Of a DNA stretch of 5,736 bases, positions 1-5,544 are shown piece after piece; positions within the stretch are counted from its first letter, which is position 1, and each line of letters opens with the position of its first letter. Under the pieces are notes generated by a model, which was not told where the DNA came from, made no database searches, and worked only from the letters and a program-made list of their open reading frames with translations. Source of the DNA: Promethearchaeota archaeon. Its GTDB lineage: Archaea > Asgardarchaeota > Lokiarchaeia > Sigynarchaeales > SOKP01. A program made the translations under genes and the position numbers. The DNA is taken from NCBI GenBank assembly GCA_019894655.1, contig JAGXNZ010000198.1, positions 1 to 5,736 of the forward strand, written 5' to 3'.

Positions 1-737
1 ATTAAGAGGTTAGAATCGTATTTTTTCAATAAAATCATAATAAAGCAAACGATGGGAAGAATTAAAAAAACGAAATTATATCCTCCCCAACTTAAAGCTA
101 AATAACCCGAAAAGATTCCCCCTAAGATAGAATGATAAATTTTCCCTGTCCTCACTGTTTTAATAAAAAAATAAAAAGTCATCAAAGTAGCGAAAACACC
201 AATAGTTTCGTTATCAAAAAATCCTGCCGTTGTTCGTTGCATGAAACCCGGGTTAAAAGCTAAAAAAAAAGCAGCGACTAATCCGCATCTTCTATCGAGC
301 GCTTCTTTACCTACGAGATAAATTGCATAAACAGATGCACCTCCCATAATAGCTGGGAAGAAGTAGCATATATCATATAAAGAGATTGGAATTCCTATAG
401 AATTCACTATTTGATAAATTCCTACTACAGTAAAAGTCAGTCCAGGTCTAAGGGCCCCCCGGTTAACTCCTTCAGGAAACCAACTTTTTATATCGAGCCA
501 ATTAAAGTATTCAAATACAGAATTCGTTGATAAATATTCTGCGTTGTAGTATTGTATCCACGGGTCAAATGCTTTAATAAGGTAATTACCATTGATAATC
601 GGTGTGAGTCTTATTACAATGGCTAAAACAATAACCAAAAAGAGAGCTAAGAAAAACACGATGTTAAATGTTTTTATTGTCACGCTTGCTCTTGCGCGAT
701 CTTTGAGATTTTTTAGAGATGAGTAAATGAAGGACAT
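1..737 (-). CDS. aglB: Oligosaccharyltransferase STT3/AglB, N-terminal part (runs off left edge)
   Basis: This is the first 245 codons of a membrane protein starting at the ATG complementary to 735-737. An in-frame stop lies six codons upstream, so this is the first possible start. After a short basic head comes a transmembrane helix (about residues 25-43). The first external loop carries the motif FDPWIQYYNAEYL with acidic D58, the position that binds metal and acceptor in STT3 proteins. Several hydrophobic helices follow, then TTAGFFDNETIGVF (D175, E177), matching the second acidic motif, and SWGGYNF (216-222), which resembles eukaryotic STT3. The family transfers lipid-linked glycans to Asn in N-X-S/T sequons outside the membrane. 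The C-terminal WWDYG-type domain lies outside the window, so completeness cannot be judged. The DNE form of the second motif resembles eukaryotic STT3 more than the DTD form I associate with many euryarchaeal AglB proteins. Family assignment is firm; the symbol follows archaeal usage. Confidence 0.87.
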   Translation of the reverse strand, partial: MSFIYSSLKNLKDRARASVTIKTFNIVFFLALFLVIVLAIVIRLTPIINGNYLIKAFDPWIQYYNAEYLSTNSVFEYFNWLDIKSWFPEGVNRGALRPGLTFTVVGIYQIVNSIGIPISLYDICYFFPAIMGGASVYAIYLVGKEALDRRCGLVAAFFLAFNPGFMQRTTAGFFDNETIGVFATLMTFYFFIKTVRTGKIYHSILGGIFSGYLALSWGGYNFVFLILPIVCFIMILLKKYDSNLL

Positions 738-766
738 ATTTTTTCGTTTATATTATTGTTTAACGG

Positions 767-774
767 TATAATAG
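767..774 (-). promoter_or_regulatory. Candidate TATA box of the STT3/AglB gene
   Basis: The minus strand reads CTATTATA here, centred about 33 bp before the ATG at 737. This suits an archaeal promoter with a very short leader. No Shine-Dalgarno sequence precedes the ATG. AT-richness makes chance matches common, so this is only a positional inference. Confidence 0.35.
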
Positions 775-783
775 TTATGAAAT

Positions 784-811
784 TTAAAAGATTTTAAAAC
801 ATTAAAAGATT
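784..811. repeat. Tandem TTAAAA-(G/C)-ATT repeats in the STT3-truA intergenic region
   Basis: TTAAAAGATT occurs at 784-793 and again at 802-811, with a one-mismatch copy, TTAAAACATT, at 794-803. The three are head to tail at 8-10 bp spacing, close to one DNA turn. The same decamer recurs at 4873-4882 before csl4. It may be a regulator or promoter element upstream of the STT3 TATA box, or low-complexity AT sequence. Confidence 0.4.
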
Positions 812-881
812 GTTTTTTAGCAAATTAATTGGTCTTGATATTATAACACGAAATTCAATTATTCTAAAAATCCTATTACAA

Positions 882-893
882 CATAAAATTATT
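882..893 (+). promoter_or_regulatory. Candidate TATA box of truA
   Basis: CATAAAATTATT is centred about 33 bp before the truA ATG at 921, the distance expected for a nearly leaderless archaeal transcript. AGGA directly abuts the ATG, too close to work as a Shine-Dalgarno sequence. The call rests on position only. Confidence 0.3.
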
Positions 894-904
894 AAAATTT
901 TAAT
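891..904. repeat. 14-bp perfect palindrome before truA
   Basis: ATTAAAATTTTAAT is fully self-complementary. With one mismatched pair the symmetry extends to 888-907. It lies between the putative TATA box and the truA start, where a bound repressor would block transcription. It may equally be a chance product of AT-rich sequence. Confidence 0.3.
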
Positions 905-920
905 TATGTAATTAATAGGA

Positions 921-1778
921 ATGGAAAAAACGAGGTATATTTTTAAATTCTATTATATTGGATCAAAAAAATATTACGGTTCTCAACGCCAACCAGAATA
1001 TCCAACTATTGAAAATTGTCTATTGAGCGCCTTAAGGGAGAGAAAATATATAAAGGATGATAAGAAATCGGGTTTTGAAGTCGCAAGCAGAACCGATAAA
1101 TGTGTTTCAGCCCGAGGATCTACTTTTTCTTTTGTTACTGAAAAAAATCCTATTTTAATGGAGATTAATACAGCTCTCCCAAAAAACATTGGAATCTGGG
1201 GGTATTCCGAAGTTTCACGAGATTTTTTATCAAGATACAATGCATTGTATAGACATTACAAGTATATAGCTCCCTGTTCAACTATCTTTCATAGAAAGAA
1301 AACCTCAAATAATCTAAACGAAATGATTAGAGGGTGTAAATTATTTGAGGGAAGACACGATTTTAGTAACTTTTCCAAACAAGAGAAGAACAATGAAAAA
1401 ACTATCAGAGATATTATGTTAGCATCCCTGACTTTAGACGGAGATTTCTTAATTTTCGATTTCAAGAGTAGAGCTTTTTTAAGACAACAAATTAGAAGGA
1501 TGGTTGCAAAGATCTTTGAACTTGGTTTGGAAAAAATTACTTTTGAAGAGTTTTTAGATTTATTTAATCCCTCCAGAACCTACTCGTATCAACCCGCTGA
1601 TCCCTCAGGATTAATATTGTGGGATATAAATTATGGAAAAAAGATACAATTCACGATTGATGCCAAATCAAAAGAGAGAATGAATAAATTCTTTCTGCAA
1701 CAGGAAATAAAATTTTCGACCAAACAGAAATTATTTAGTCTCATACAGCATAACAATATTAGCGAGAAGGGCTTGTAA
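921..1778 (+). CDS. truA: tRNA pseudouridine synthase TruA
   Basis: This 285-residue protein spans the usual TruA domain and would convert uridines of the tRNA anticodon arm (positions 38-40 in the characterised family) to pseudouridine. Visible motifs in order are YYGSQRQPEYPTIENCLLSAL (about 18-38, split YYGSQRQPEY and PTIENCLLSAL), ASRTDKCVSARG with the catalytic aspartate D59, FLSRYNALYRHYKY with the conserved tyrosine near Y113, GRHDFSNFS (144-152), FLRQQIRRMVAKIFELG (186-202) and YQPADPSGLILWDINY near 223-238. The residue two after D59 is Cys (DKC) where the family normally has Gly (DxGV), which is odd. A lysine- and glutamine-rich tail of about 47 residues follows the last motif, and its end is encoded by DNA that also encodes the RfcS C-terminus. 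The ATG start leaves the normal short N-terminus. The gene is divergent from STT3 and probably transcribed alone. Confidence 0.93.
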   Translation: MEKTRYIFKFYYIGSKKYYGSQRQPEYPTIENCLLSALRERKYIKDDKKSGFEVASRTDKCVSARGSTFSFVTEKNPILMEINTALPKNIGIWGYSEVSRDFLSRYNALYRHYKYIAPCSTIFHRKKTSNNLNEMIRGCKLFEGRHDFSNFSKQEKNNEKTIRDIMLASLTLDGDFLIFDFKSRAFLRQQIRRMVAKIFELGLEKITFEEFLDLFNPSRTYSYQPADPSGLILWDINYGKKIQFTIDAKSKERMNKFFLQQEIKFSTKQKLFSLIQHNNISEKGL

Positions 1779-2702
1779 TTGAATTTCTTCAGTACCTCCT
1801 TGACTTAATCGGTACTCGAACTCCGCAAGGATTTTCGTTAATTCTATTTTTACATCTTCCGATATATCCAAGTCGTAAATTTCTCGATGTATGTTCTTAA
1901 TGATATTTACGCCTGACAATCCATACTCTCTTGTTATATCATTTAACAATTTTAGTGAAAGTTGTAATTGCCCGTTAAGAGCAGTTTTAAGAATTTCTCT
2001 GATCCGTTCTGGTGGGACTTCTCCAGCAACCCGGAATACCACCTCTTGATCTATTTTTTTAGATATTGTTCCGCATGATTGTAGATAATTTATAGCTCTA
2101 CGACAATCTCCTTTAGATACGTCAACCAAAGCATTTAAACCATCAGAACTAACGCTTATATTCTCTTTATTTGCAACGAATTTGACACGGATTTTTATAT
2201 CGTCGTTACTCAAAGAGGAAAAACGGAAAACCACGCATCTAGATTGAATAGGAGGAATAATTTTATTAGAATAGTTGCAAATTAATATCATCCTACAGTT
2301 GCGTGTATATTTTTCCATTGTTCTCCTTAAAGCCTGTTGGGCAGGTGCGGTCATATTATCTGCTTCATCTAAGATTAGAATTTTAAAAGGTATATAGGAA
2401 GGAGGTTTGGCTTTGGCAAAATCTTTGATATATGTTCTTATAACATCGATACCTCTAGCGTCGCTAGCGTTCAGTTCGAGAAAAGTAGTATTATTTCTCT
2501 TTTTGCTACCATACAATTCTTTTACAATAGCTAAAGCAGAAGTTGTTTTACCAGTTCCAGCGGGACCAGCGAATATAAGGTGTGGCATTGATTTATCCTT
2601 TACGAATTGCTTCAGCCGTCTAACAATTCCGTCTTGGTTAACCACATCATCTAATAAGCGAGGTCTGTATTTTTCCACCCATGGTTTGTTCTCAGCTGAC
2701 AA
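1731..2702 (-). CDS. rfcS: Replication factor C small subunit (clamp loader AAA+ ATPase)
   Basis: RfcS forms, with one large subunit, the pentamer that uses ATP to load the PCNA sliding clamp onto primed DNA. The 323-residue length is normal. Seen in order: the RFC box WVEKYRP (8-14), Walker A GPAGTGKT (46-53), LELNASDARGIDVIR (75-89), Walker B LILDEADNM (109-117), sensor 1 ICNYSNK (141-147), the SRC motif (154-156) whose Arg acts as the arginine finger on the neighbouring subunit, sensor 2 GDCRRAIN (198-205), then a helical C-terminal collar domain. No intein interrupts Walker A, a frequent site in archaeal RFC genes. The start is TTG at 2702. No ATG or GTG lies in frame upstream, and a later start would lose the RFC box, so TTG initiation is well supported. 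No large-subunit gene is adjacent. The last 15 codons and stop overlap truA on the opposite strand. Confidence 0.96.
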   Translation of the reverse strand: MSAENKPWVEKYRPRLLDDVVNQDGIVRRLKQFVKDKSMPHLIFAGPAGTGKTTSALAIVKELYGSKKRNNTTFLELNASDARGIDVIRTYIKDFAKAKPPSYIPFKILILDEADNMTAPAQQALRRTMEKYTRNCRMILICNYSNKIIPPIQSRCVVFRFSSLSNDDIKIRVKFVANKENISVSSDGLNALVDVSKGDCRRAINYLQSCGTISKKIDQEVVFRVAGEVPPERIREILKTALNGQLQLSLKLLNDITREYGLSGVNIIKNIHREIYDLDISEDVKIELTKILAEFEYRLSQGGTEEIQLQALLANIVMLYETK

Positions 2703-2728
2703 TGTAACACCAAATATAAATAGATTTA

Positions 2729-2740
2729 CTAATATTAAAT
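2729..2740 (-). promoter_or_regulatory. Candidate TATA box of rfcS
   Basis: The minus strand reads ATTTAATATTAG, centred about 33 bp before the TTG start. A better-looking TTTATATT on the same strand (complement of about 2713-2720) sits only about 15 bp before the start, too close to be the TATA box for this start codon. Confidence 0.28.
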
Positions 2741-2775
2741 TAAAAAATACTATTAAGAATTAAAGTTTCTTTACT

Positions 2776-2788
2776 TATTATAATTATA
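2776..2788 (+). promoter_or_regulatory. Candidate TATA box of enolase
   Basis: TATTATAATTATA (allowing a base either way) is centred about 39 bp before the enolase ATG and would place the transcript start near 2806-2810, giving a leader of roughly 10-15 nt. No Shine-Dalgarno sequence is seen before the ATG. Confidence 0.38.
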
Positions 2789-2800
2789 CAACTTTAAAAA

Positions 2801-2824
2801 ATGAACAAAGAAACGATAAAATGA
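2801..2824 (+). other. Seven-codon mini-ORF overlapping the enolase start
   Basis: ATG at 2801 opens a frame encoding MNKETIK whose TGA stop (2822-2824) overlaps the enolase ATG in an ATGA arrangement. This geometry is typical of coupled translation. However, the putative TATA box would place the transcript start at or just after 2801, so the mini-ORF may not be transcribed, and short ORFs are common by chance in such sequence. Confidence 0.2.
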
Positions 2825-4125
2825 CAGATTATAAAATCACGAAAATTAAATCTCGATGGATTTTAGATTCACGAGGAAATCCCACTGTTGAGTCGGATGT
2901 TTTTGCGGGAAAAGTATACGCAAGGGCTGCAGTTCCTTCAGGAGCATCAACAGGAGTTATGGAAGCTTTAGAATTACGAGATGGAGGAGAAGCTTTCTTA
3001 GGTAAACACGTTACTAATGCAGTATCAAATGTAAACACAATTATTGGTAAAAAACTTCAAGGTTTTGATGTTCGAGAACAAAACAATATCGATGAGAAGA
3101 TGATTGCAATTGATGGGACAGAAAACAAAAGCAACTTAGGTGCCAACGCAATACTCTCAGTGTCTTTAGCTGTTGCAAAGTTAGCTGCGCTTCTATCTGA
3201 GAAACCGTTATATCAATATCTCTACGAATTAGCATATGGAAAATCCAGGGAAGACTTCTTATTACCTATACCATCATGTAATATAATTAACGGGGGAGAA
3301 CACGCTGGAAATAACCTAGCTATACAAGAATTTATGGTATTACCTATAGGTGCTGATTCATTTTCAAACGCAATACAACATGTCGTGGAAGTTTATCAAA
3401 ACTTAAAGAAACTACTGAAACAAAATTATGGCCCCTCCGCAATTAATGTAGGAGATGAAGGTGGATTCGCTCCAAATTTATCAACTACTAAGGAGGCAGT
3501 AGATATAATCATTGAAGCTATCGAAGCGGCGGGTTTTTTGATAGGGGCCGATTTCGTACTTGGAATGGACGCAGCAGCAAGTGAATTTTACGAAGATGGA
3601 ACATATAATATTGACGGGAAAAAGCTCACTAATGAGGGTCTAATGGAGTATTACTTAGATTTATTGCACGATTACCCATTTAAATCTATTGAAGATCCGT
3701 TTGATGAGAAAGATTTTAGATCTTTTTCAAAACTAACAGCTAAGGTTGATAGATCGATTCAAATTGTTGACGACGATCTTACTGTTACGAATATAAAAAT
3801 ATTGAAAAAAGCGATAGATGAAAAAGCAGGCAGTGCGCTATTACTTAAAGTTAATCAAATAGGGTCTCTAACAGAAGCAATAAAAGCTGCTAAAATGGCA
3901 TTTAACAATGGATTCAATGTAATGGTATCGCACCGTTCTGGGGAGACAGAAGACAGTTTCATTGCTGATTTAGCTACAGGTCTTTGTACAGGACAAATAA
4001 AATCAGGTGCCACATGTAGGAGCGATAGAACAAGTAAATTTAATCAACTACTCCGCATAGAAGAAGAATTAGGTCCTAAAGCAAAATACCCTAAAAATTT
4101 TGATTCGTGGAAAAGTTACATGTAA
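2821..4125 (+). CDS. eno: Enolase (phosphopyruvate hydratase)
   Basis: Enolase interconverts 2-phosphoglycerate and phosphoenolpyruvate in cytosolic glycolysis and gluconeogenesis. The 434 residues cover the full family length from ILDSRGNPTVE (14-24) to LLRIEEELG (410-418). Expected catalytic parts are present: the mobile loop PSGASTGVMEALELRDG, GGEHAGNNLAIQEF (158-171), GDEGGFAPNL with general acid E212, LLKVNQIGSLTEA with base K343, and SHRSGETED (370-378) with the conserved His-Arg-Ser. K394 is in GQIKSGATCRSDR. Metal ligands are D250 (GMDAAAS), E291 (IEDPF) and D318 (VDDDLTVTN). The usual Gly of the GDD motif is Asp here, making DDD; the ligand itself is kept. The ATG at 2821 gives the standard N-terminus. 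The gene is divergent from rfcS and convergent with the methyltransferase gene, so it is probably monocistronic. Confidence 0.97.
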   Translation: MTDYKITKIKSRWILDSRGNPTVESDVFAGKVYARAAVPSGASTGVMEALELRDGGEAFLGKHVTNAVSNVNTIIGKKLQGFDVREQNNIDEKMIAIDGTENKSNLGANAILSVSLAVAKLAALLSEKPLYQYLYELAYGKSREDFLLPIPSCNIINGGEHAGNNLAIQEFMVLPIGADSFSNAIQHVVEVYQNLKKLLKQNYGPSAINVGDEGGFAPNLSTTKEAVDIIIEAIEAAGFLIGADFVLGMDAAASEFYEDGTYNIDGKKLTNEGLMEYYLDLLHDYPFKSIEDPFDEKDFRSFSKLTAKVDRSIQIVDDDLTVTNIKILKKAIDEKAGSALLLKVNQIGSLTEAIKAAKMAFNNGFNVMVSHRSGETEDSFIADLATGLCTGQIKSGATCRSDRTSKFNQLLRIEEELGPKAKYPKNFDSWKSYM

Positions 4126-4150
4126 TTTTTCTTAACTCCCTCTTTTTCTT
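4126..4150 (+). terminator. T-rich termination region after enolase
   Basis: Directly after the enolase TAA come three pyrimidine-rich T tracts (about 4126-4130, 4142-4146 and 4148-4152) with no hairpin. Archaeal RNA polymerase terminates at oligo-T runs without a stem, so this is the likely end of the enolase transcript. It lies inside the antisense of the neighbouring gene's last codons. Confidence 0.5.
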
Positions 4151-4764
4151 TTAAATCTGTAAATATTTACATTAATTGATTTAGTTTTTTGTTTGTGAAA
4201 CTCATATGTCTTATCAAGGTTCAATTGATAAGGAAATACATAATCGATTTCCCAATTATATTTTTTTATGTAGGTTAAGATAAATTGGTGCACGTTTGGA
4301 TTTGCTAGATGTATCGAATATACAACATGTGAGATGTTAAACGCTTTCGCTAAAAAAAAGCGATCAGCAGTTTTTTTTTGGACCCCAAAAGGTGGATTCA
4401 TAATTGTAGTGATGTGGAAATCCTCGGGATTTACATTTCGAAAAAGTTCAAGGTAATTTATATCAGAACATATCGGGGAGATAACAGACTCTAAACCATA
4501 TTTATTGATGTTTCTTTTTAATACTTTTAAAGCGCAGAAATCTATATCTACACTTAAAACATAATTTGCTTGGAGATACGCAGAAGCTATTGATAATCTT
4601 CCAGTTCCAGCTCCTAAATCCAAAATCAACCGGTTTTTAATATCGTTAAATTCGACTCCTGCGAAGAAAACAATGTCGACAGCACTCTTGGCATCAATGC
4701 AATATTGTTCTAACTTAATATTAGGATTCGAAAATCCTTCCGTTTGCTGAAGTAAAGATATCAA
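4132..4764 (-). CDS. METTL5-like class I methyltransferase (probable rRNA N6-adenine methyltransferase)
   Basis: The 210-residue product matches METTL5, which in eukaryotes methylates an 18S rRNA adenine as a complex with TRMT112. Seen: LLQQTEGF (4-11), LEQY (18-21), SAM motif I DLGAGTGRLSI (49-59), acidic VDID (72-75), catalytic NPPFG (123-127) typical of N6-adenine methyltransferases, VYSIH (148-152) and FHKQKTKSINVNIYRF (189-204), which parallels the METTL5 C-terminus. After LEQY the usual Pro-Thr is replaced by Cys-Ile. The coordinates use the TTG at 4764, but homology to the METTL5 N-terminus continues seven codons upstream (KINKRDL before ISLLQQ) to an ATT at 4783-4785. A TAG at 4789-4791 closes the frame and no ATG, GTG or upstream TTG exists, so the real start may be ATT or ATA. 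The gene converges on enolase with a 6-bp gap and diverges from csl4. The archaeal substrate is inferred, not shown. Confidence 0.9.
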   Translation of the reverse strand: MISLLQQTEGFSNPNIKLEQYCIDAKSAVDIVFFAGVEFNDIKNRLILDLGAGTGRLSIASAYLQANYVLSVDIDFCALKVLKRNINKYGLESVISPICSDINYLELFRNVNPEDFHITTIMNPPFGVQKKTADRFFLAKAFNISHVVYSIHLANPNVHQFILTYIKKYNWEIDYVFPYQLNLDKTYEFHKQKTKSINVNIYRFKRKRGS

Positions 4765-4782
4765 ATCTCTTTTGTTTATCTT

Positions 4783-4785
4783 AAT
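4783..4785 (-). other. Candidate non-canonical ATT start of the METTL5-like gene
   Basis: On the minus strand the frame reads TAG GCG ATT AAG ATA AAC AAA AGA (two blocks: TAGGCGATTAAG, ATAAACAAAAGA) before the TTG. Starting at ATT gives an N-terminus aligning residue for residue with the METTL5 start (K-K-V-R-L-K-E-L pattern). A single T to G change would make this ATG, so a base error is an alternative. Confidence 0.4.
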
Positions 4786-4809
4786 CGCCTAAAATTTGTA
4801 ACCCGTAAT

Positions 4810-4819
4810 TTATTTTATG
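4810..4819 (-). promoter_or_regulatory. Candidate TATA box of the METTL5-like gene
   Basis: The minus strand reads CATAAAATAA, centred about 29 bp before the ATT at 4785 and about 50 bp before the TTG at 4764. This spacing would give an almost leaderless message from ATT, or about a 20-nt leader for TTG. It is a positional inference in AT-rich DNA. Confidence 0.3.
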
Positions 4820-4834
4820 AAAAATTATGAAAAA

Positions 4835-4865
4835 ATTTAATTATTTTCATTAATAATAATTAAAT
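4835..4865. repeat. 11-bp perfect inverted repeat between the METTL5-like gene and csl4
   Basis: ATTTAATTATT at 4835-4845 is the exact reverse complement of AATAATTAAAT at 4855-4865, with a 9-nt spacer. It sits between the two divergent promoters and its right arm covers the putative csl4 TATA element. It could be an operator controlling both genes, but the AT-only arms make chance a real possibility. Confidence 0.4.
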
Positions 4866-4866
4866 A
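4857..4866 (+). promoter_or_regulatory. Candidate TATA box of csl4
   Basis: TAATTAAATA lies about 30-39 bp before the csl4 ATG at 4896, giving a predicted transcript start near 4888-4892 and a very short leader. The decamer TTAAAAGATT follows at 4873-4882, between this element and the start. Confidence 0.32.
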
Positions 4867-4872
4867 GAGAAA

Positions 4873-4882
4873 TTAAAAGATT
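4873..4882 (+). repeat. Third exact copy of TTAAAAGATT, before csl4
   Basis: This decamer is identical to the two copies at 784-793 and 802-811. It lies 13 bp before the csl4 ATG. I noticed no exact copy inside coding sequence while reading the window. Confidence 0.35.
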
Positions 4883-4895
4883 TTTGTTGAAAATA

Positions 4896-5492
4896 ATGAA
4901 AGAATCTGCGAAAAATAATGAAATAGCTCTTACGGGTCAATATTTAGGCGTTGTGGAAGAATTCTTACCTGATAAAAGGTCTACTTACGTAAAAGATGGT
5001 CAGATTTTTGCCACTAAAGCAGGAATAGTCAGTATCAATGAAGAACGAAGAGCTATAGAGATTAAAAGTCACCAAGACGAAGATCGAAAAACGGTAAAAA
5101 TTAACGATATTATAATAGGAACAATACGATTTCTAAGACTTTATTCCGTTGGTATTAATTTTGCTACGATCAATAATAAAATACACTTTAATAGTTCGTA
5201 TTTTGGCAATATCCATGTATCGCATATATCCCATAAATTTATTGAAAAAATCGCGGATGCATTTCAAATTACCGATATTGTCAGAGCTAAAGTAATTAAG
5301 CTAGAACAAAATGAATTCAGCTTGAGCACAGCAGATAACGATCTAGGCGTTATTCATGCTGATTGTAGCATATGTGGATCGCCTCTTGATAAAATAGAAC
5401 AAAATAAGTTAAGATGTTCTCGGTGTGGAAATACTGAAAATAAGAAACTAGCTAGCGATTATGGAAGCGTTTCTGAAAGTCTAAGATACTAA
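4896..5492 (+). CDS. csl4: Exosome cap subunit Csl4
   Basis: Csl4 is an RNA-binding cap protein of the archaeal exosome, which degrades and tails RNA from the 3' end. In the family it forms the S1-domain cap and helps recruit the DnaG subunit. The 198 residues show the three expected parts: an N-terminal beta domain (GQYLGVVEEFLPDKRSTY, about 14-31, then DGQIFATKAGIVS), an S1 domain (about 68-145, with DIIIGTI, GNIHVSHIS and DIVRAKVI) and a C-terminal zinc ribbon with CSIC (C157, C160) and CSRC (C174, C177) before the conserved tail ending ASDYG. I chose the ATG at 4896; two TTG codons at 4884 and 4887 are in frame and would add up to four residues. The neighbouring METTL5-like gene is divergent, and a small unidentified gene follows on the same strand after about 63 bp. 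Confidence 0.95.
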   Translation: MKESAKNNEIALTGQYLGVVEEFLPDKRSTYVKDGQIFATKAGIVSINEERRAIEIKSHQDEDRKTVKINDIIIGTIRFLRLYSVGINFATINNKIHFNSSYFGNIHVSHISHKFIEKIADAFQITDIVRAKVIKLEQNEFSLSTADNDLGVIHADCSICGSPLDKIEQNKLRCSRCGNTENKKLASDYGSVSESLRY

Positions 5493-5501
5493 ATCGGTTA
5501 A

Positions 5502-5511
5502 CTACTTTTTA
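5502..5511 (+). terminator. Possible weak oligo-T terminator after csl4
   Basis: A run of five T bases lies in CTACTTTTTAAC (about 5500-5511), just after the csl4 stop. It may end some csl4 transcripts, but one short T run is weak evidence and read-through into the next gene is plausible. Confidence 0.22.
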
Positions 5512-5544
5512 ACACGTATTTAGATTAATAGAAATAATGAAAAA

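Noticed and set aside
906..911. ATG directly followed by TAA before truA (a minimal start-stop element)
   Set aside because: Such elements can stall ribosomes, but this one lies at or before the likely transcript start and is expected by chance in AT-rich DNA.
983..1240. Minus-strand ORF of 85 codons
   Set aside because: It lies entirely antisense to the well-supported truA and shows no recognisable domain.
1731..2702. Possible intein in rfcS
   Set aside because: Walker A and the other known insertion sites are uninterrupted and the protein is of normal intein-free length.
2712..2721. Strong-looking TATA element just before rfcS
   Set aside because: At about 15 bp from the TTG it would start transcription inside the gene and remove the RFC box, so it was not used as the promoter call.
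2407..2763. Plus-strand ORF of 118 codons
   Set aside because: It is antisense to the conserved Walker A/B part of rfcS and shows no recognisable domain; its hydrophobic look comes from reading the opposite strand.
2829..3235. Two minus-strand ORFs (2829-3038 and 3041-3235)
   Set aside because: Both are antisense to the conserved N-terminal part of enolase and have no family resemblance.
4158..4171. Perfect 14-bp palindrome TGTAAATATTTACA
   Set aside because: It lies inside the coding end of the methyltransferase and encodes the conserved N-V-N-I-Y stretch, has no loop for a hairpin, and is explained by coding constraint; it is kept only as context for the convergent terminator.
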